Both the position numbers and the translations under genes were made by a program. Under the pieces are notes generated by a model, which searched no databases, was not told the origin of the DNA, and saw only the letters and a program-made list of their open reading frames with translations. This document shows positions 16,979 through 24,488 of a stretch of DNA of 64,000 bases, piece after piece. The DNA comes from JALYUA01 sp039933215 (GTDB taxonomy: Bacteria > Acidobacteriota > Thermoanaerobaculia > UBA5066 > Gp7-AA6): contig JBDTOO010000014.1 in assembly GCA_039933215.1 (NCBI GenBank), forward strand, positions 1-64,000, read 5' to 3'. Position 1 is the stretch's first letter. Every line of letters begins with the position of its first letter.

Positions 16979-18256
16979 TCACGCCGGCACCGCCGGAGCC
17001 GCGCATTCCGCGGCGCGCTTCCGGAGAAGCGTCTCCTCGCGCGCGTTGCGCGTGAGGGACGCGGCCCGCTCGAACTCGGAGCGCGCCTCGTCGAGCCGGC
17101 CGAGCTTCTTCAAGAGATCGCCGCGCACGCTCGGCAGGAGATGGTAGGAGGCGAGCGACGGCTCGGACGTCAACCGGTCGACCAGCTCGAGTCCCGCCGC
17201 CGGGCCGGAGGCCATCGAGACGGCGACCGCGCGGTTCAGCTCGACGACGGGCGACGGCGCGATCCGCGCGAGCGACGCGTAGAGCCGCGCGATCTCCTCC
17301 CAGTCGGTCTCGCCGGGAGTCCGGGCGCGCGCATGGCAGGCGGCGATCGCCCCCTGCAGCGCGTAGAGGTCGAGCGCCCCGCCGAGCTTCCCGGAGCGCT
17401 CGAGCGCGGCGAGACCGCGGCGGATCAGGAGTTGGTCCCACCGCGAGCGATCCTGCTCCAGCAGCAGCACCGGCTCGCCGGCCGGGCCCACGCGGGCGCC
17501 GGCTCGGGAAGCCTGGATTTCCATCAGCGCGACGAGGCCGTGGACCTCGGACTCCTCCGGCGCGAGCTCGGCGAGCACCCGGCCCAGCCGGAGCGCGTCT
17601 TCGCAGAGCCCGGGCCGCATCCAGTCGTCGCCCGCCGTGGCCGCGTATCCCTCGTTGAAGACCAGGTAGATGACCTGCAGGACCGATGAGAGGCGGGCGG
17701 CAAACTCTTCCCGGCGCGGCACCTCGAACGGCACGTCCGCCGCGGCGAGCGTCTTCTTGGCCCGCACGATCCGCTGGGCCACTGTCGGCTCCGGAACGAG
17801 GAAGGCGCGGGCGATCTCGTCGGTCGTCAGCCCGCCGAGCAGACGGAGGGTGAGAGCGACGCGGGCGTCGGTCGAAAGGATCGGATGACAGGCCGTGAAT
17901 ATCAGGCGCAGGAGATCGTCGCCGATGTCGTCGTCGATCGCCGATTCGAGCTCCGTCACCGCCGCCTCCTGCCTCCCCTCGATGTCGCGGCCGATCTCCT
18001 CGTGCTTACGGGCGGCGACCGTCCGGCGGCGGAGCCGGTCGATGGCGCGATGCTTCGCGGTCGCCATCAGCCAGGCGCCGGGCTTGTCCGGGACGCCCGC
18101 CTCCGGCCAGCTTTCGAGCGCCGCGACGAGGGCGTCCTGAGCCAGGTCCTCCGCCAGGCCGACGTCGCGAACGATCCGGGCGAGCCCGGCGATCAGCCTC
18201 GGCGATTCGATCCGCCAGACGGCGTCGATGGCGCGATGGGTGTCGGAAGTCGTCAC
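16979..18256 (-). CDS. ECF42-group sigma factor with C-terminal TPR-like (DUF6596) domain
   Basis: 425 aa from a GTG with GGGAG just upstream. Region 2 (ARIVRDVGLAEDLAQDALVAALESWPE..PGAWLMATAKHRAIDRLRRR) and region 4 (ARVALTLRLLGGLTTDEIARAF, EPTVAQRIVRAKKTL) are followed by a long helical extension with SSVLQVIYLVFNEGY and SPVVELNRAVAVSM, the marks of the ECF42 group. No anti-sigma gene is present, as is usual for the group; the C-terminal extension is thought to control activity. Four DGPF genes precede it and an exonuclease follows within seven bases. A candidate ECF42 promoter lies upstream of the first DGPF gene. Confidence 0.93.
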   Translation of the reverse strand: MTTSDTHRAIDAVWRIESPRLIAGLARIVRDVGLAEDLAQDALVAALESWPEAGVPDKPGAWLMATAKHRAIDRLRRRTVAARKHEEIGRDIEGRQEAAVTELESAIDDDIGDDLLRLIFTACHPILSTDARVALTLRLLGGLTTDEIARAFLVPEPTVAQRIVRAKKTLAAADVPFEVPRREEFAARLSSVLQVIYLVFNEGYAATAGDDWMRPGLCEDALRLGRVLAELAPEESEVHGLVALMEIQASRAGARVGPAGEPVLLLEQDRSRWDQLLIRRGLAALERSGKLGGALDLYALQGAIAACHARARTPGETDWEEIARLYASLARIAPSPVVELNRAVAVSMASGPAAGLELVDRLTSEPSLASYHLLPSVRGDLLKKLGRLDEARSEFERAASLTRNAREETLLRKRAAECAAPAVPA

Positions 18257-18346
18257 GGCTCCCGATTAGAGCATCGACTTCTTTCTCTTGCGCCCTCCCC
18301 TCGCGCCATGCCCCGGGGTCGAATCGGGGACGGGCGTTATTCGCCG

Positions 18347-18724
18347 TCACTTCCCGGGCCGCTCGAAAGACTCGATCGGGCGCACCTCGATGCCTCCGCC
18401 GAGAAATCGGCCGAGGTGCGCGCCGGGGTGATTCGACGCCACGGCGACGGCTTCGTCGAGATCCCGAGCTTCGATCACGAAAAACGCACCGAAGGGCTCC
18501 GGCGTCTGCGCGTAGGGACCCGGCGTCACGCGGGGACCGCTCTCACCGGGCCGGATCGTCCGCGACTCGGAGGGAAGGGCGAGGGACCCGACGAGGTCCA
18601 GATGTCCGCTGCCGTGAAGCGCCGCATCGTGGGGCGCGCATTCCTTCCCGAGCTCCTCGAGATCCTCCGGAGTCAGCGCCTCGTACTTCCTCGTCTCGTA
18701 GTGGCAGATGCAGAGGTATTTCAT
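18347..18724 (-). CDS. YCII/DGPF-domain protein with degenerate motif
   Basis: 125 aa, ATG with GGGAG five bases upstream. YCII-like ferredoxin fold (MKYLCICHYETRKYEALTPEDLEELGKECAPH) ending AFFVIEARDLDEAVAVASNHPG. Where its three neighbours have (D/E)GPFAE, this one reads TPGPYAQ, so the signature Asp and Phe are lost. DGPF proteins accompany ECF42 sigma factors and are their usual targets; the biochemical role is unknown. It is the fourth gene of the operon, 90 bases before the sigma gene. Confidence 0.85.
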   Translation of the reverse strand: MKYLCICHYETRKYEALTPEDLEELGKECAPHDAALHGSGHLDLVGSLALPSESRTIRPGESGPRVTPGPYAQTPEPFGAFFVIEARDLDEAVAVASNHPGAHLGRFLGGGIEVRPIESFERPGK

Positions 18725-18749
18725 TCGAGCTCCCGTCCCGCGGACGCCG

Positions 18750-19178
18750 TCACGGCTTTTCGCGCCGGCCGGATCGATTCTGCATCTCGGTAAAGCCCTC
18801 CGCCGCCTTCTGCACGTCGGGAGGAAATTCCGACATCTCCTGGACCTGGCGGACCTCGATGACCTCGTTATCGGACCCCGGACACCGGGACGCCCATGCG
18901 ACGGCGTCCGCCTTGGACGGGACGTCGATCATCCAGTAGCCCCCGAGGACCTCCTTCGCCTCCGCGAAGGGACCGTCCGTCACCCGCGCCTGGCCTCCGG
19001 AAAACGAGACCCGCGCGCCCTCCGACGGCGGATGGAGGCCGTCGAGGGCGACCAGCACCCCGGCCTTCTGGAGGGACTCGTTGTACTTCATCATCGCGGC
19101 CACGCTCGCGGCGTCCGGCATCGTTCCCGGCTTCGCCGTTTCGTACCCCTTCGGGATCATCAGCATCATGAATCGCAT
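18750..19178 (-). CDS. YCII/DGPF-domain protein
   Basis: 142 aa. I choose the second ATG (19178, MRFMMLMIPKG) because AAGGAG sits six bases before it but touches the first ATG (19184). The protein carries the signature TDGPFAEAKEVLGGYWMIDV and the C-terminal EVIEVRQVQEM strand. It has about 25 residues more than the next copy at the C-terminus. It is the third of four tandem DGPF genes, expected to be driven from the promoter at 20167-20193. Confidence 0.88.
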   Translation of the reverse strand: MRFMMLMIPKGYETAKPGTMPDAASVAAMMKYNESLQKAGVLVALDGLHPPSEGARVSFSGGQARVTDGPFAEAKEVLGGYWMIDVPSKADAVAWASRCPGSDNEVIEVRQVQEMSEFPPDVQKAAEGFTEMQNRSGRREKP

Positions 19179-19261
19179 TTTCATCTCCTTCTCGGCGTCT
19201 CTTCCTCTCGTGGCATCGCCGCGTTCTCCCTCCGCCGGTCCCTTCGTCGTGTCGTGTGGTC

Positions 19262-19609
19262 TCAGAATGCCGCAGCGTCGTGCATTTCGCGGATCTCGGA
19301 CTCGCCCGTTCCCGCCACCCGGAGGAAGCGCCGGGCGAGCTCGACTGCCTCGGCCTTCGACTTCACCTGGACGATCGCGTATCCGGCGACCAGCTCCTTG
19401 GTCTCGGCGAACGGTCCGTCCGTGACCGTGAAATGGTCCCCGGAGATCCGCACCCGAACGCCCCGGGAGCTCGGCTGAAGTCCGTCGGCCGTCACGAGAA
19501 CGCCGGTCTTCGCCATGTCCTCGATCAACTGACCCATCGCGGCCATCTCCTGCTCGGTCGGCGGAGCGTCCGTTTCGTGGCCGGGCTTGTAGAGCATCAT
19601 GAATCGCAT
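19262..19609 (-). CDS. YCII/DGPF-domain protein
   Basis: 115 aa, AAGGAG six bases before the ATG. Starts MRFMMLYKPGHETD and contains VTDGPFAETKELVAGYAIVQ, the full DGPF signature; ends with EIREMHDAAAF. It is the second gene of the ECF42 operon. Compared with the first gene it lacks the charged C-terminal tail. Confidence 0.9.
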   Translation of the reverse strand: MRFMMLYKPGHETDAPPTEQEMAAMGQLIEDMAKTGVLVTADGLQPSSRGVRVRISGDHFTVTDGPFAETKELVAGYAIVQVKSKAEAVELARRFLRVAGTGESEIREMHDAAAF

Positions 19610-19655
19610 CGTCTTCTCCTTATCCGTCCCCGTCTCGATCCCGCGGCGTCCGCGG

Positions 19656-20093
19656 TTACTTCTTCTTCTGCTGTTCTTCGACCTGCGCTCGGATCCGTTC
19701 CTCCTGCTTGCGCAGCTCGGGTGTGAACTCGGCGCCGAAATCCTCCGCCTCGAATATCTGCCGGATCTCGATCTCCGACTCGGTCCCCGGTGACGGATTC
19801 GGCACGCGCTTGATCCACTCGATCGCCTCCTCCTTCGACTTCACCTGGAGGAGCCAGAATCCGCACACGAGCTCCTTCGTCTCGGCGAAAGGTCCTTCGA
19901 TCACGGTCCTCTTCGAACCGGAGAACCGCACCCGCACGCCTTTCGAGCTCGGCTGGAGCCCCTCGGCTGCCAGTAGCACGCCGGCCTTCGCGAGCTCTTC
20001 GTTGAATTTCCCCATCTCAGCCAGGAGCTTCTCGTCCGGAAGAACCCCCGCCTCCGAGTTCTTGTCCGCCTTGACCATCACCATGAATTTCAT
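19656..20093 (-). CDS. YCII/DGPF-domain protein, first gene of the ECF42 operon
   Basis: 145 aa, GGGGAGG six bases before the ATG. Starts MKFMVMVKADKNSEAG and carries VIEGPFAETKELVCGFWLLQ (Glu in place of the usual Asp). A lysine/glutamine-rich tail (ERIRAQVEEQQKKK) extends the usual domain. It is the first gene after the candidate ECF42 promoter and should respond directly to the sigma factor encoded at the end of the operon. Confidence 0.9.
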   Translation of the reverse strand: MKFMVMVKADKNSEAGVLPDEKLLAEMGKFNEELAKAGVLLAAEGLQPSSKGVRVRFSGSKRTVIEGPFAETKELVCGFWLLQVKSKEEAIEWIKRVPNPSPGTESEIEIRQIFEAEDFGAEFTPELRKQEERIRAQVEEQQKKK

Positions 20094-20166
20094 TTCGTCC
20101 TCCCCTTCGTATTCCGAGTCGCTTGCCGGACGGTCGCGCCCGGCTCGTCCCCTCTTCTACTCATAC

Positions 20167-20193
20167 GTCGGCTGAGCGTCGGCGAAATCGACA
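20167..20193 (-). promoter_or_regulatory. Candidate ECF42 promoter of the DGPF operon
   Basis: The minus strand reads TGTCGA (20193-20188), 17 bases, CGAC (20170-20167), 74 bases before the first DGPF start. This fits the -35 TGTCGA and -10 CG(A/T)C that I recall as published for ECF42 of Streptomyces. The -35 also lies within the inverted repeat GAAATCG...CGATTTC at 20184-20209. The same arrangement occurs before the doxX-like gene at 42501. Confidence 0.65.
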
Positions 20194-20358
20194 CGGTGAA
20201 ACCGATTTCGGACGAAATTTCCCAACTCGTTACAGGGCAAAGACTTCGCCCCAGCCTGAGCGCCGGGGACGGGCCGGGGCTCGTCCGGATGGCAGGCGCC
20301 ATGAATGCTCGCAGGCCGCCGCACGAGGCATGGGGCCTCGGGCAGAAGGGAGACCGAC

Positions 20359-20730
20359 ATGGGCAACCCATTCGTGCACGTCGAGCTCAACACGACCGAC
20401 CTCGACAAGGCGAAGAAGTTCTACGGCGACCTCTTCGACTGGAATCTCGAGGACGTTCAGATGGGCCCGATGGGCACCTACACGATGATCCAGCCGGGAA
20501 CGGGAACCGGCGGCGGCATGCTCCGGCACCCCGATCCGAAAGGCCCCTCCGCGTGGCTCGCCTACGTGGACGTGGACGACATCGGGGCATCGACGAAGAA
20601 GGCGAAGTCGCTCGGCGCCACCATCATGAAGGACGTGACCGAGGTGCCCGGCGTCGGCTGGATGAGTATCCTCGTCGATCCGACGGGAGCGATGCTCGCG
20701 CTCTGGAAGCCGAAGCCGAAGACCTCCTGA
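20359..20730 (+). CDS. VOC-superfamily protein
   Basis: 123 aa from the ATG at 20359 (AGAAGGGAGA upstream). Typical start FVHVELNTTDLDKAKKFYGDLFDWNLE, second module WLAYVDVDDIGASTKKAKSLGATIMKDV and the final strand ILVDPTGAMLALWKPK. This subtype (VOC with a C-terminal ALWKP) is often annotated as a hydroxylase or glyoxalase-like protein. It diverges from the ECF42 operon, but no TGTCGA promoter is seen on its own side. The substrate is unknown. Confidence 0.88.
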   Translation: MGNPFVHVELNTTDLDKAKKFYGDLFDWNLEDVQMGPMGTYTMIQPGTGTGGGMLRHPDPKGPSAWLAYVDVDDIGASTKKAKSLGATIMKDVTEVPGVGWMSILVDPTGAMLALWKPKPKTS

Positions 20731-20854
20731 CGCCGGTGCCGCAGGGGGGAGGCCTCCCGTCGGAGGTCTCCCCCGGCGGGCTCATGTTCCGGCTTGGCGT
20801 CGCTTCGGATATCTGGTCCAATGCGAGTCTTCGACACAGCAGCAAGGAGCCGAT

Positions 20855-21427
20855 ATGGACGAGCGTGGCCCCGAATCGACGAGCATCGAGGAGACTCCGC
20901 GGATCGAAGTCCAGGGGCGGAATTTTGACGTCACGATCGAGCAGTTCCTCGGCGTCTTCACCAACTTCGCCCCCACCGTGCGCAAGAACCCGGCGCAGGT
21001 GTTCGACGCCGCGCGGGAGATCTACGCCCTCGCGTGGGATGCCTGGGCTCCGACGGTCGCGGTGACCGAGATCGTCGTGACGACCCAACCCGCGCCGGCA
21101 GGCCACCCGCCCCAGACGGTCTCGTCCTCCGTCAAGGTCGTGGGGTTCGGATTCCGGCCCGGCGTTCCCGTGCGCCTGAAGTGGAACAACGCGTGGGGCT
21201 TTCCGGGGACATCCGTCGCTCTCCCGGACGGAGTGCCCGACAGTCACGGCCGTTTCGGCCTCGTCCTGCAGCACGCGACGATCCCGAAGGCGGGAAAGAG
21301 CTGGGTCTGGGAGCAGATGAACCAGCTGGTTCTCGTCGCGCAGCAGCCTCGCCCGAATGGAAGCATCGAGAACTACGCCGACTACCGGCCTGTGCCGCCA
21401 CACGTGCTCTGGCAGTGGGTGCCCTGA
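20855..21427 (+). CDS. Protein of unknown function, 190 aa
   Basis: The ATG at 20855 has AAGGAG seven bases upstream, so the gene looks real. No signal peptide or membrane helix. An acidic N-terminus (DERGPESTSIEE) leads to a helical part (DVTIEQFLGVFTNFAPTVRKNPAQVFDAAREIYALAWDAW), then a beta-rich half (VAVTEIVVTTQPAP..VKVVGFGFRPGVPVRLKWNNAWGFPG) that looks like an immunoglobulin-type sandwich, ending in Trp/Pro-rich VPPHVLWQWVP. I do not recognise the family. The neighbours (VOC, AHSA1/ArsR) give no clear hint. Confidence 0.65.
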   Translation: MDERGPESTSIEETPRIEVQGRNFDVTIEQFLGVFTNFAPTVRKNPAQVFDAAREIYALAWDAWAPTVAVTEIVVTTQPAPAGHPPQTVSSSVKVVGFGFRPGVPVRLKWNNAWGFPGTSVALPDGVPDSHGRFGLVLQHATIPKAGKSWVWEQMNQLVLVAQQPRPNGSIENYADYRPVPPHVLWQWVP

Positions 21428-21506
21428 CTCGATTCCCCCGCCGAACGGTCCGGCGTCGTTTCCGCCGTTCTGCGACGGCGCTGCCGAAAGTGATGCTCGC
21501 CCATCA

Positions 21507-21566
21507 GCAACTTCCAGGTTGCCATTTGCTCCCGGCCGGACGTAGTATGCAATCTGGAGGTTGCAT
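21507..21566 (+). promoter_or_regulatory. Promoter with two palindromes, likely ArsR operator
   Basis: GCAAC-TTCCAG-GTTGC (21507-21522) and ATGCAA-TCTGGAGG-TTGCAT (21547-21566) flank and overlap a good sigma70 promoter: TTGCCA (21519-21524), 18 bases, TAGTAT (21543-21548). The second palindrome also covers the Shine-Dalgarno sequence of the AHSA1 gene. Self-repression by the ArsR protein encoded at the end of the operon is the simplest reading. Confidence 0.6.
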
Positions 21567-22022
21567 ATGAGCACAGACCGCATCGAAAAGAAGATCGTCC
21601 TTCGCGCTCCGCGCTCCCGCGTCTGGCGCGCCATCGCCGACGCGAAGGAGTTCGGATCGTGGTTCGGTGTACAGCTCGAGAGCGCATTCTCGCCGGGGGC
21701 GCGCGTGGGGGGACAGATCACGATCTCCGGATACGACCACCTCCGGGTGGAGATCTGGATCGAGAAGATCGAGCCCGAGCGCGTCTTCTCTTTCCGCTGG
21801 CATCCCAACGCGACCGATCCCGGCGTCGACTATTCGGCGGAGCCGACGACGCTGGTCGAGTTCACGCTCGAGGACACGGACGGGGGGGCAGGCACCGAGC
21901 TCACCGTGACCGAATCCGGGTTCGACCGGGTCCCCGCGGCGCGGCGCGCCGAGGCGTTCCGGTCAAACGACCGCGGCTGGGCCGGACAGCTCCGTAACAT
22001 CGAGCGGCATGTCGCTTCCTAG
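21567..22022 (+). CDS. SRPBCC / AHSA1-type protein
   Basis: 151 aa, GGAGG six bases before the ATG. START-like fold: EKKIVLRAPRSRVWRAIADAKEFGSWFG at the N-terminus, central EIWIEKIEPERVFSFRWHP, and a C-terminal long helix (RRAEAFRSNDRGWAGQLRNIERHV) typical of activator-of-Hsp90-homologue proteins, which bind hydrophobic ligands in a helix-grip pocket. It overlaps the ArsR gene by 14 bases. AHSA1/ArsR pairs are common in soil bacteria, where the repressor controls the pair; the ligand is unknown. Confidence 0.9.
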   Translation: MSTDRIEKKIVLRAPRSRVWRAIADAKEFGSWFGVQLESAFSPGARVGGQITISGYDHLRVEIWIEKIEPERVFSFRWHPNATDPGVDYSAEPTTLVEFTLEDTDGGAGTELTVTESGFDRVPAARRAEAFRSNDRGWAGQLRNIERHVAS

Positions 22023-22350
22023 GACCGCGGCGGCTGGCCTCGCGAAAGCGGGGCCGGTCTTCTTCGCCCTCGGCGACGAGACCCGCCTCGCGATCGTCGC
22101 TCGCCTCTCGTCCGGCGGACCGCAGTCGATCGTCCGGCTCACCAGCGGATCGGACGTCACGCGCCAGGCGATTACGAAACATCTCGGCGTTCTTGCCCGC
22201 GCCGGGCTCGTCCGCGGCTCCCGCCGGGGCCGCGAGCGAATCTGGGAGCTCGACAGCGCCGGGCTCGATCACGCCGCCCGCTATCTGGACGGCGTCTCGA
22301 AGCGGTGGGACAGCGCGCTCGACCGGTTGAGGAAGCTCGTCGAGGAGTGA
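22009..22350 (+). CDS. ArsR-family winged-helix repressor
   Basis: 113 aa. Winged helix: ALGDETRLAIVARLSSGGPQSIVRLT, recognition helix SDVTRQAITKHLGVLARAGLV, wing RGSRRGRERIWEL, and a C-terminal helix. No Cys metal-binding motif (ELCVCDL type) is present, so it is not a typical arsenic/zinc sensor. Overlap with the AHSA1 gene shows co-translation. It is the likely binder of the two palindromes at 21507-21566. Confidence 0.92.
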   Translation: MSLPRTAAAGLAKAGPVFFALGDETRLAIVARLSSGGPQSIVRLTSGSDVTRQAITKHLGVLARAGLVRGSRRGRERIWELDSAGLDHAARYLDGVSKRWDSALDRLRKLVEE

Positions 22351-22402
22351 CCGGGAAGCGAGCGGTTGCAGCGAGCGGTTACGCCCCGCTCCCCCACCGT
22401 CC

Positions 22403-23104
22403 TCACTGGCCTCCGAAGTCGACGAAGATGCCCGCCGCGAGCTCGGCCCCGCCGAGCCACCGCCCCGAGTCGAACGTCCCGCGGTCCTCCTGAAGCCGCC
22501 GGGCGCCCAGGTAGGTCCCGCGGCCTCGGACGTCGATGCGGACTCCGACCCAGCGCGCGGCGTAGTAACGACCGCCGATCGCCGCGCAGAGAGTCAGGCG
22601 GTTCGAATCGCGCACGGAGCGGTCGGGAACGTTGATGTCCAGGTTGGCGACCCCGGCGCCGAACGCGAGGTAGGGCGAGAAGGCGCCGAGTTGAAACGAG
22701 CGATGCCCGACGAGCTCGATCGTCGCCAGATCGAGGCCGGCGACCGTGGCCTCGGTCGGGAAGACCCCGTCCTGAGGCTCGATCAAGACCGTGGGCGTGC
22801 GGCGCACCTCGACTTCGATGCCCCACTCGCGGGTGATTTGCGCGCCCACCCAGAATCCGTGGAGGTTCTCGTCGTCGACCGCGACGCGCTGGTCGAAATA
22901 GACGTTGCTGCCTCGGGCGAGCTCGCCTCCGTGCAGACGTCCGATCCCGCCGCCGATCTCGATCGAGCCGGGGCGCGCCTGCGCGCGGAGCCGCCCCGCG
23001 CCGAGAAAAGAGAGGAGAAGGCCGAGACAGACGGCCGCCGCGCGAGAGCGGCGGGAATCGCCGGGCGCGATCTTCCCGCAAGGACATTCCTGGAACGGGA
23101 TCAT
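22403..23104 (-). CDS. Outer-membrane beta-barrel protein
   Basis: 233 aa from the ATG at 23104, which has GGAGG seven bases upstream; upstream frame extensions have no homology-like features. A basic start (CGKIAPGDSRRSR) and hydrophobic stretch (AAAVCLGLLLSFLGAGRLRAQA) form a signal peptide. The mature part alternates polar and hydrophobic residues (SIEIGGGIGRLHGG, FWVGAQITREWGIEVEVRR, YLAFGAGVANL) and ends in AAGIFVDFGGQ, consistent with an eight-stranded barrel of the OmpA/OmpW-like type. It diverges from the DUF3187 gene. The role is unknown. Confidence 0.8.
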   Translation of the reverse strand: MIPFQECPCGKIAPGDSRRSRAAAVCLGLLLSFLGAGRLRAQARPGSIEIGGGIGRLHGGELARGSNVYFDQRVAVDDENLHGFWVGAQITREWGIEVEVRRTPTVLIEPQDGVFPTEATVAGLDLATIELVGHRSFQLGAFSPYLAFGAGVANLDINVPDRSVRDSNRLTLCAAIGGRYYAARWVGVRIDVRGRGTYLGARRLQEDRGTFDSGRWLGGAELAAGIFVDFGGQ

Positions 23105-23187
23105 GAATTTCCTCCGCGGAGATTTCGGCGACTCGTCTGTGCGGCGCTGGAAAGTGGCCGGTATGATACCGCGCCGACGGAGGACGA

Positions 23188-24279
23188 CTGAGACACGCCG
23201 CCACCAGACTCTCAGTCGGACTGACCGCGCTCCTCCTCGCGGGCTCGGCGCGCGCGCAGGCGGACGGAGAGGCGCACTCCTGGGGACCGGCGTTCGGACA
23301 GCGCAGCCTGTACGTCCTGCACGTGCCGCTGCTGGCGTTCGGACCGGCGAACCCGGATCTTCCCGCCCCCGGTCGCCTGCAATGGTCGATCGAGAGCGCA
23401 TACGCCAACAGCTTCTCGCACAGCTGGCACCCGGTGCTGTACCACGAGCTGCTCGGCCCGCGGGGGACGGCTTTTCGGCGGGACGAAGCGGAGAGGATCC
23501 ATCGCGATTTTCCGGAAGAGCGCGCCTGGTTCGTGGACGGAGACGTCCTGCGCTCCGCGCTCGCCGCCCGCGTCGGAGTGACGCGGACGACGTTCGTGTC
23601 GCTGGAGATCCCCTACGTCTCGCACGAGGCGTTCACGGGAGACCGCTTCGTGGGCGAGTTCCACCGCATCTTCGGGCTCTCCCAGGCGGGCCGCTCCGAC
23701 TTCCCGCGCGGCTCCTTCGTCGTCATGACGCAGCCGGCGCATGGGCCGCTCTCGTTCTCGTCGGGCTCCCCGTCGTCCGGTCCGGGCGACGTCGTCGCGT
23801 CCTTCGGATGGCGGCCGCCGCGCGGCGAGTCCGGCCGCTCCTGGGGTCTGGACGTCTCGGTCAAGGCGCCGACCGGGCGAGCCGGCGACTTCAACGGGTC
23901 GGGAGGCTGGGACGCGGGCGCCCTCTTCTTCGCCGCGAAAACAGGGGCGAAGTGGCGCCTGCAGGCCGAGGCCGGAGTCGTCGTCCCCGGAGCGTGGAAG
24001 GCTCCCGTCGACGTCTCGACCGCCCCTTTCGGCCGCGTCCTCCTGGGGGCCACGCGCCGTTTCGGCTCGAAGACCCGGATCGGTGCCTCCGTGACGGTCG
24101 AACAGAGTCCTTTCCACCGCGAGGACCTCGACGCAGTGTCGAAAATGGGAGCCGAGTTCGCCCTCGGACTGGATCGCGATTTTTCGCGCTGGACCGCGCG
24201 CATGCTCATCACGGAGCACCTCGCCGCGGCCGGAGATCGCGCGGACGTCGGCCTGGCGCTCCGCGTCTCGTACCGCTGA
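23188..24279 (+). CDS. DUF3187-like outer-membrane protein (probable CTG start)
   Basis: About 363 aa. The signal peptide (RHAATRLSVGLTALLLAGSARAQA) is encoded in frame upstream of the first GTG (23323), but no ATG, GTG or TTG precedes it; the CTG at 23188 has GGAGG four bases upstream and is my best start. The mature protein begins GPAFGQRSLYVLHVPLLAFGPANPD, then strands typical of DUF3187 barrels (QWSIESAYANSFSH, RVGVTRTTFVSLEIPYVSHEAF, WGLDVSVKAPTG), ending in LALRVSYR with a terminal aromatic pattern. An unknown outer-membrane role is likely. The start is uncertain; a sequence error is possible. Confidence 0.75.
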   Translation: MRHAATRLSVGLTALLLAGSARAQADGEAHSWGPAFGQRSLYVLHVPLLAFGPANPDLPAPGRLQWSIESAYANSFSHSWHPVLYHELLGPRGTAFRRDEAERIHRDFPEERAWFVDGDVLRSALAARVGVTRTTFVSLEIPYVSHEAFTGDRFVGEFHRIFGLSQAGRSDFPRGSFVVMTQPAHGPLSFSSGSPSSGPGDVVASFGWRPPRGESGRSWGLDVSVKAPTGRAGDFNGSGGWDAGALFFAAKTGAKWRLQAEAGVVVPGAWKAPVDVSTAPFGRVLLGATRRFGSKTRIGASVTVEQSPFHREDLDAVSKMGAEFALGLDRDFSRWTARMLITEHLAAAGDRADVGLALRVSYR

Positions 24280-24407
24280 CGCCCCGGCGGGCGCATCAGC
24301 GCGGCGGATCGGCCGGCCGGGATTCTTTTCGTGAGGTCGAATCGGCGGAATCCCCGGCCGATCCCCCGGCGTTAGCAATGTCGAATTCCAGAGGAAGGAG
24401 CGGACCG

Positions 24408-24488
24408 ATGGCCCGGAGCCCACAACGCTCTTCGGAATACCCGACCCCCTCGAGCGGTCGGAGCGAGGCGTCCCGGCGTGTTCGATAG
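24408..24488 (+). CDS. 26-codon leader peptide ORF overlapping the MATE gene
   Basis: The ATG at 24408 has an excellent Shine-Dalgarno sequence (AGGAAGGAG, 7 bases), while the MATE GTG at 24478 has none. The short frame (MARSPQRSSEYPTPSSG..) ends with TAG at 24488, overlapping the MATE start by 11 bases. It could couple or attenuate translation of the exporter. It might also be the true MATE N-terminus if a base is missing in the sequence. Confidence 0.4.
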   Translation: MARSPQRSSEYPTPSSGRSEASRRVR

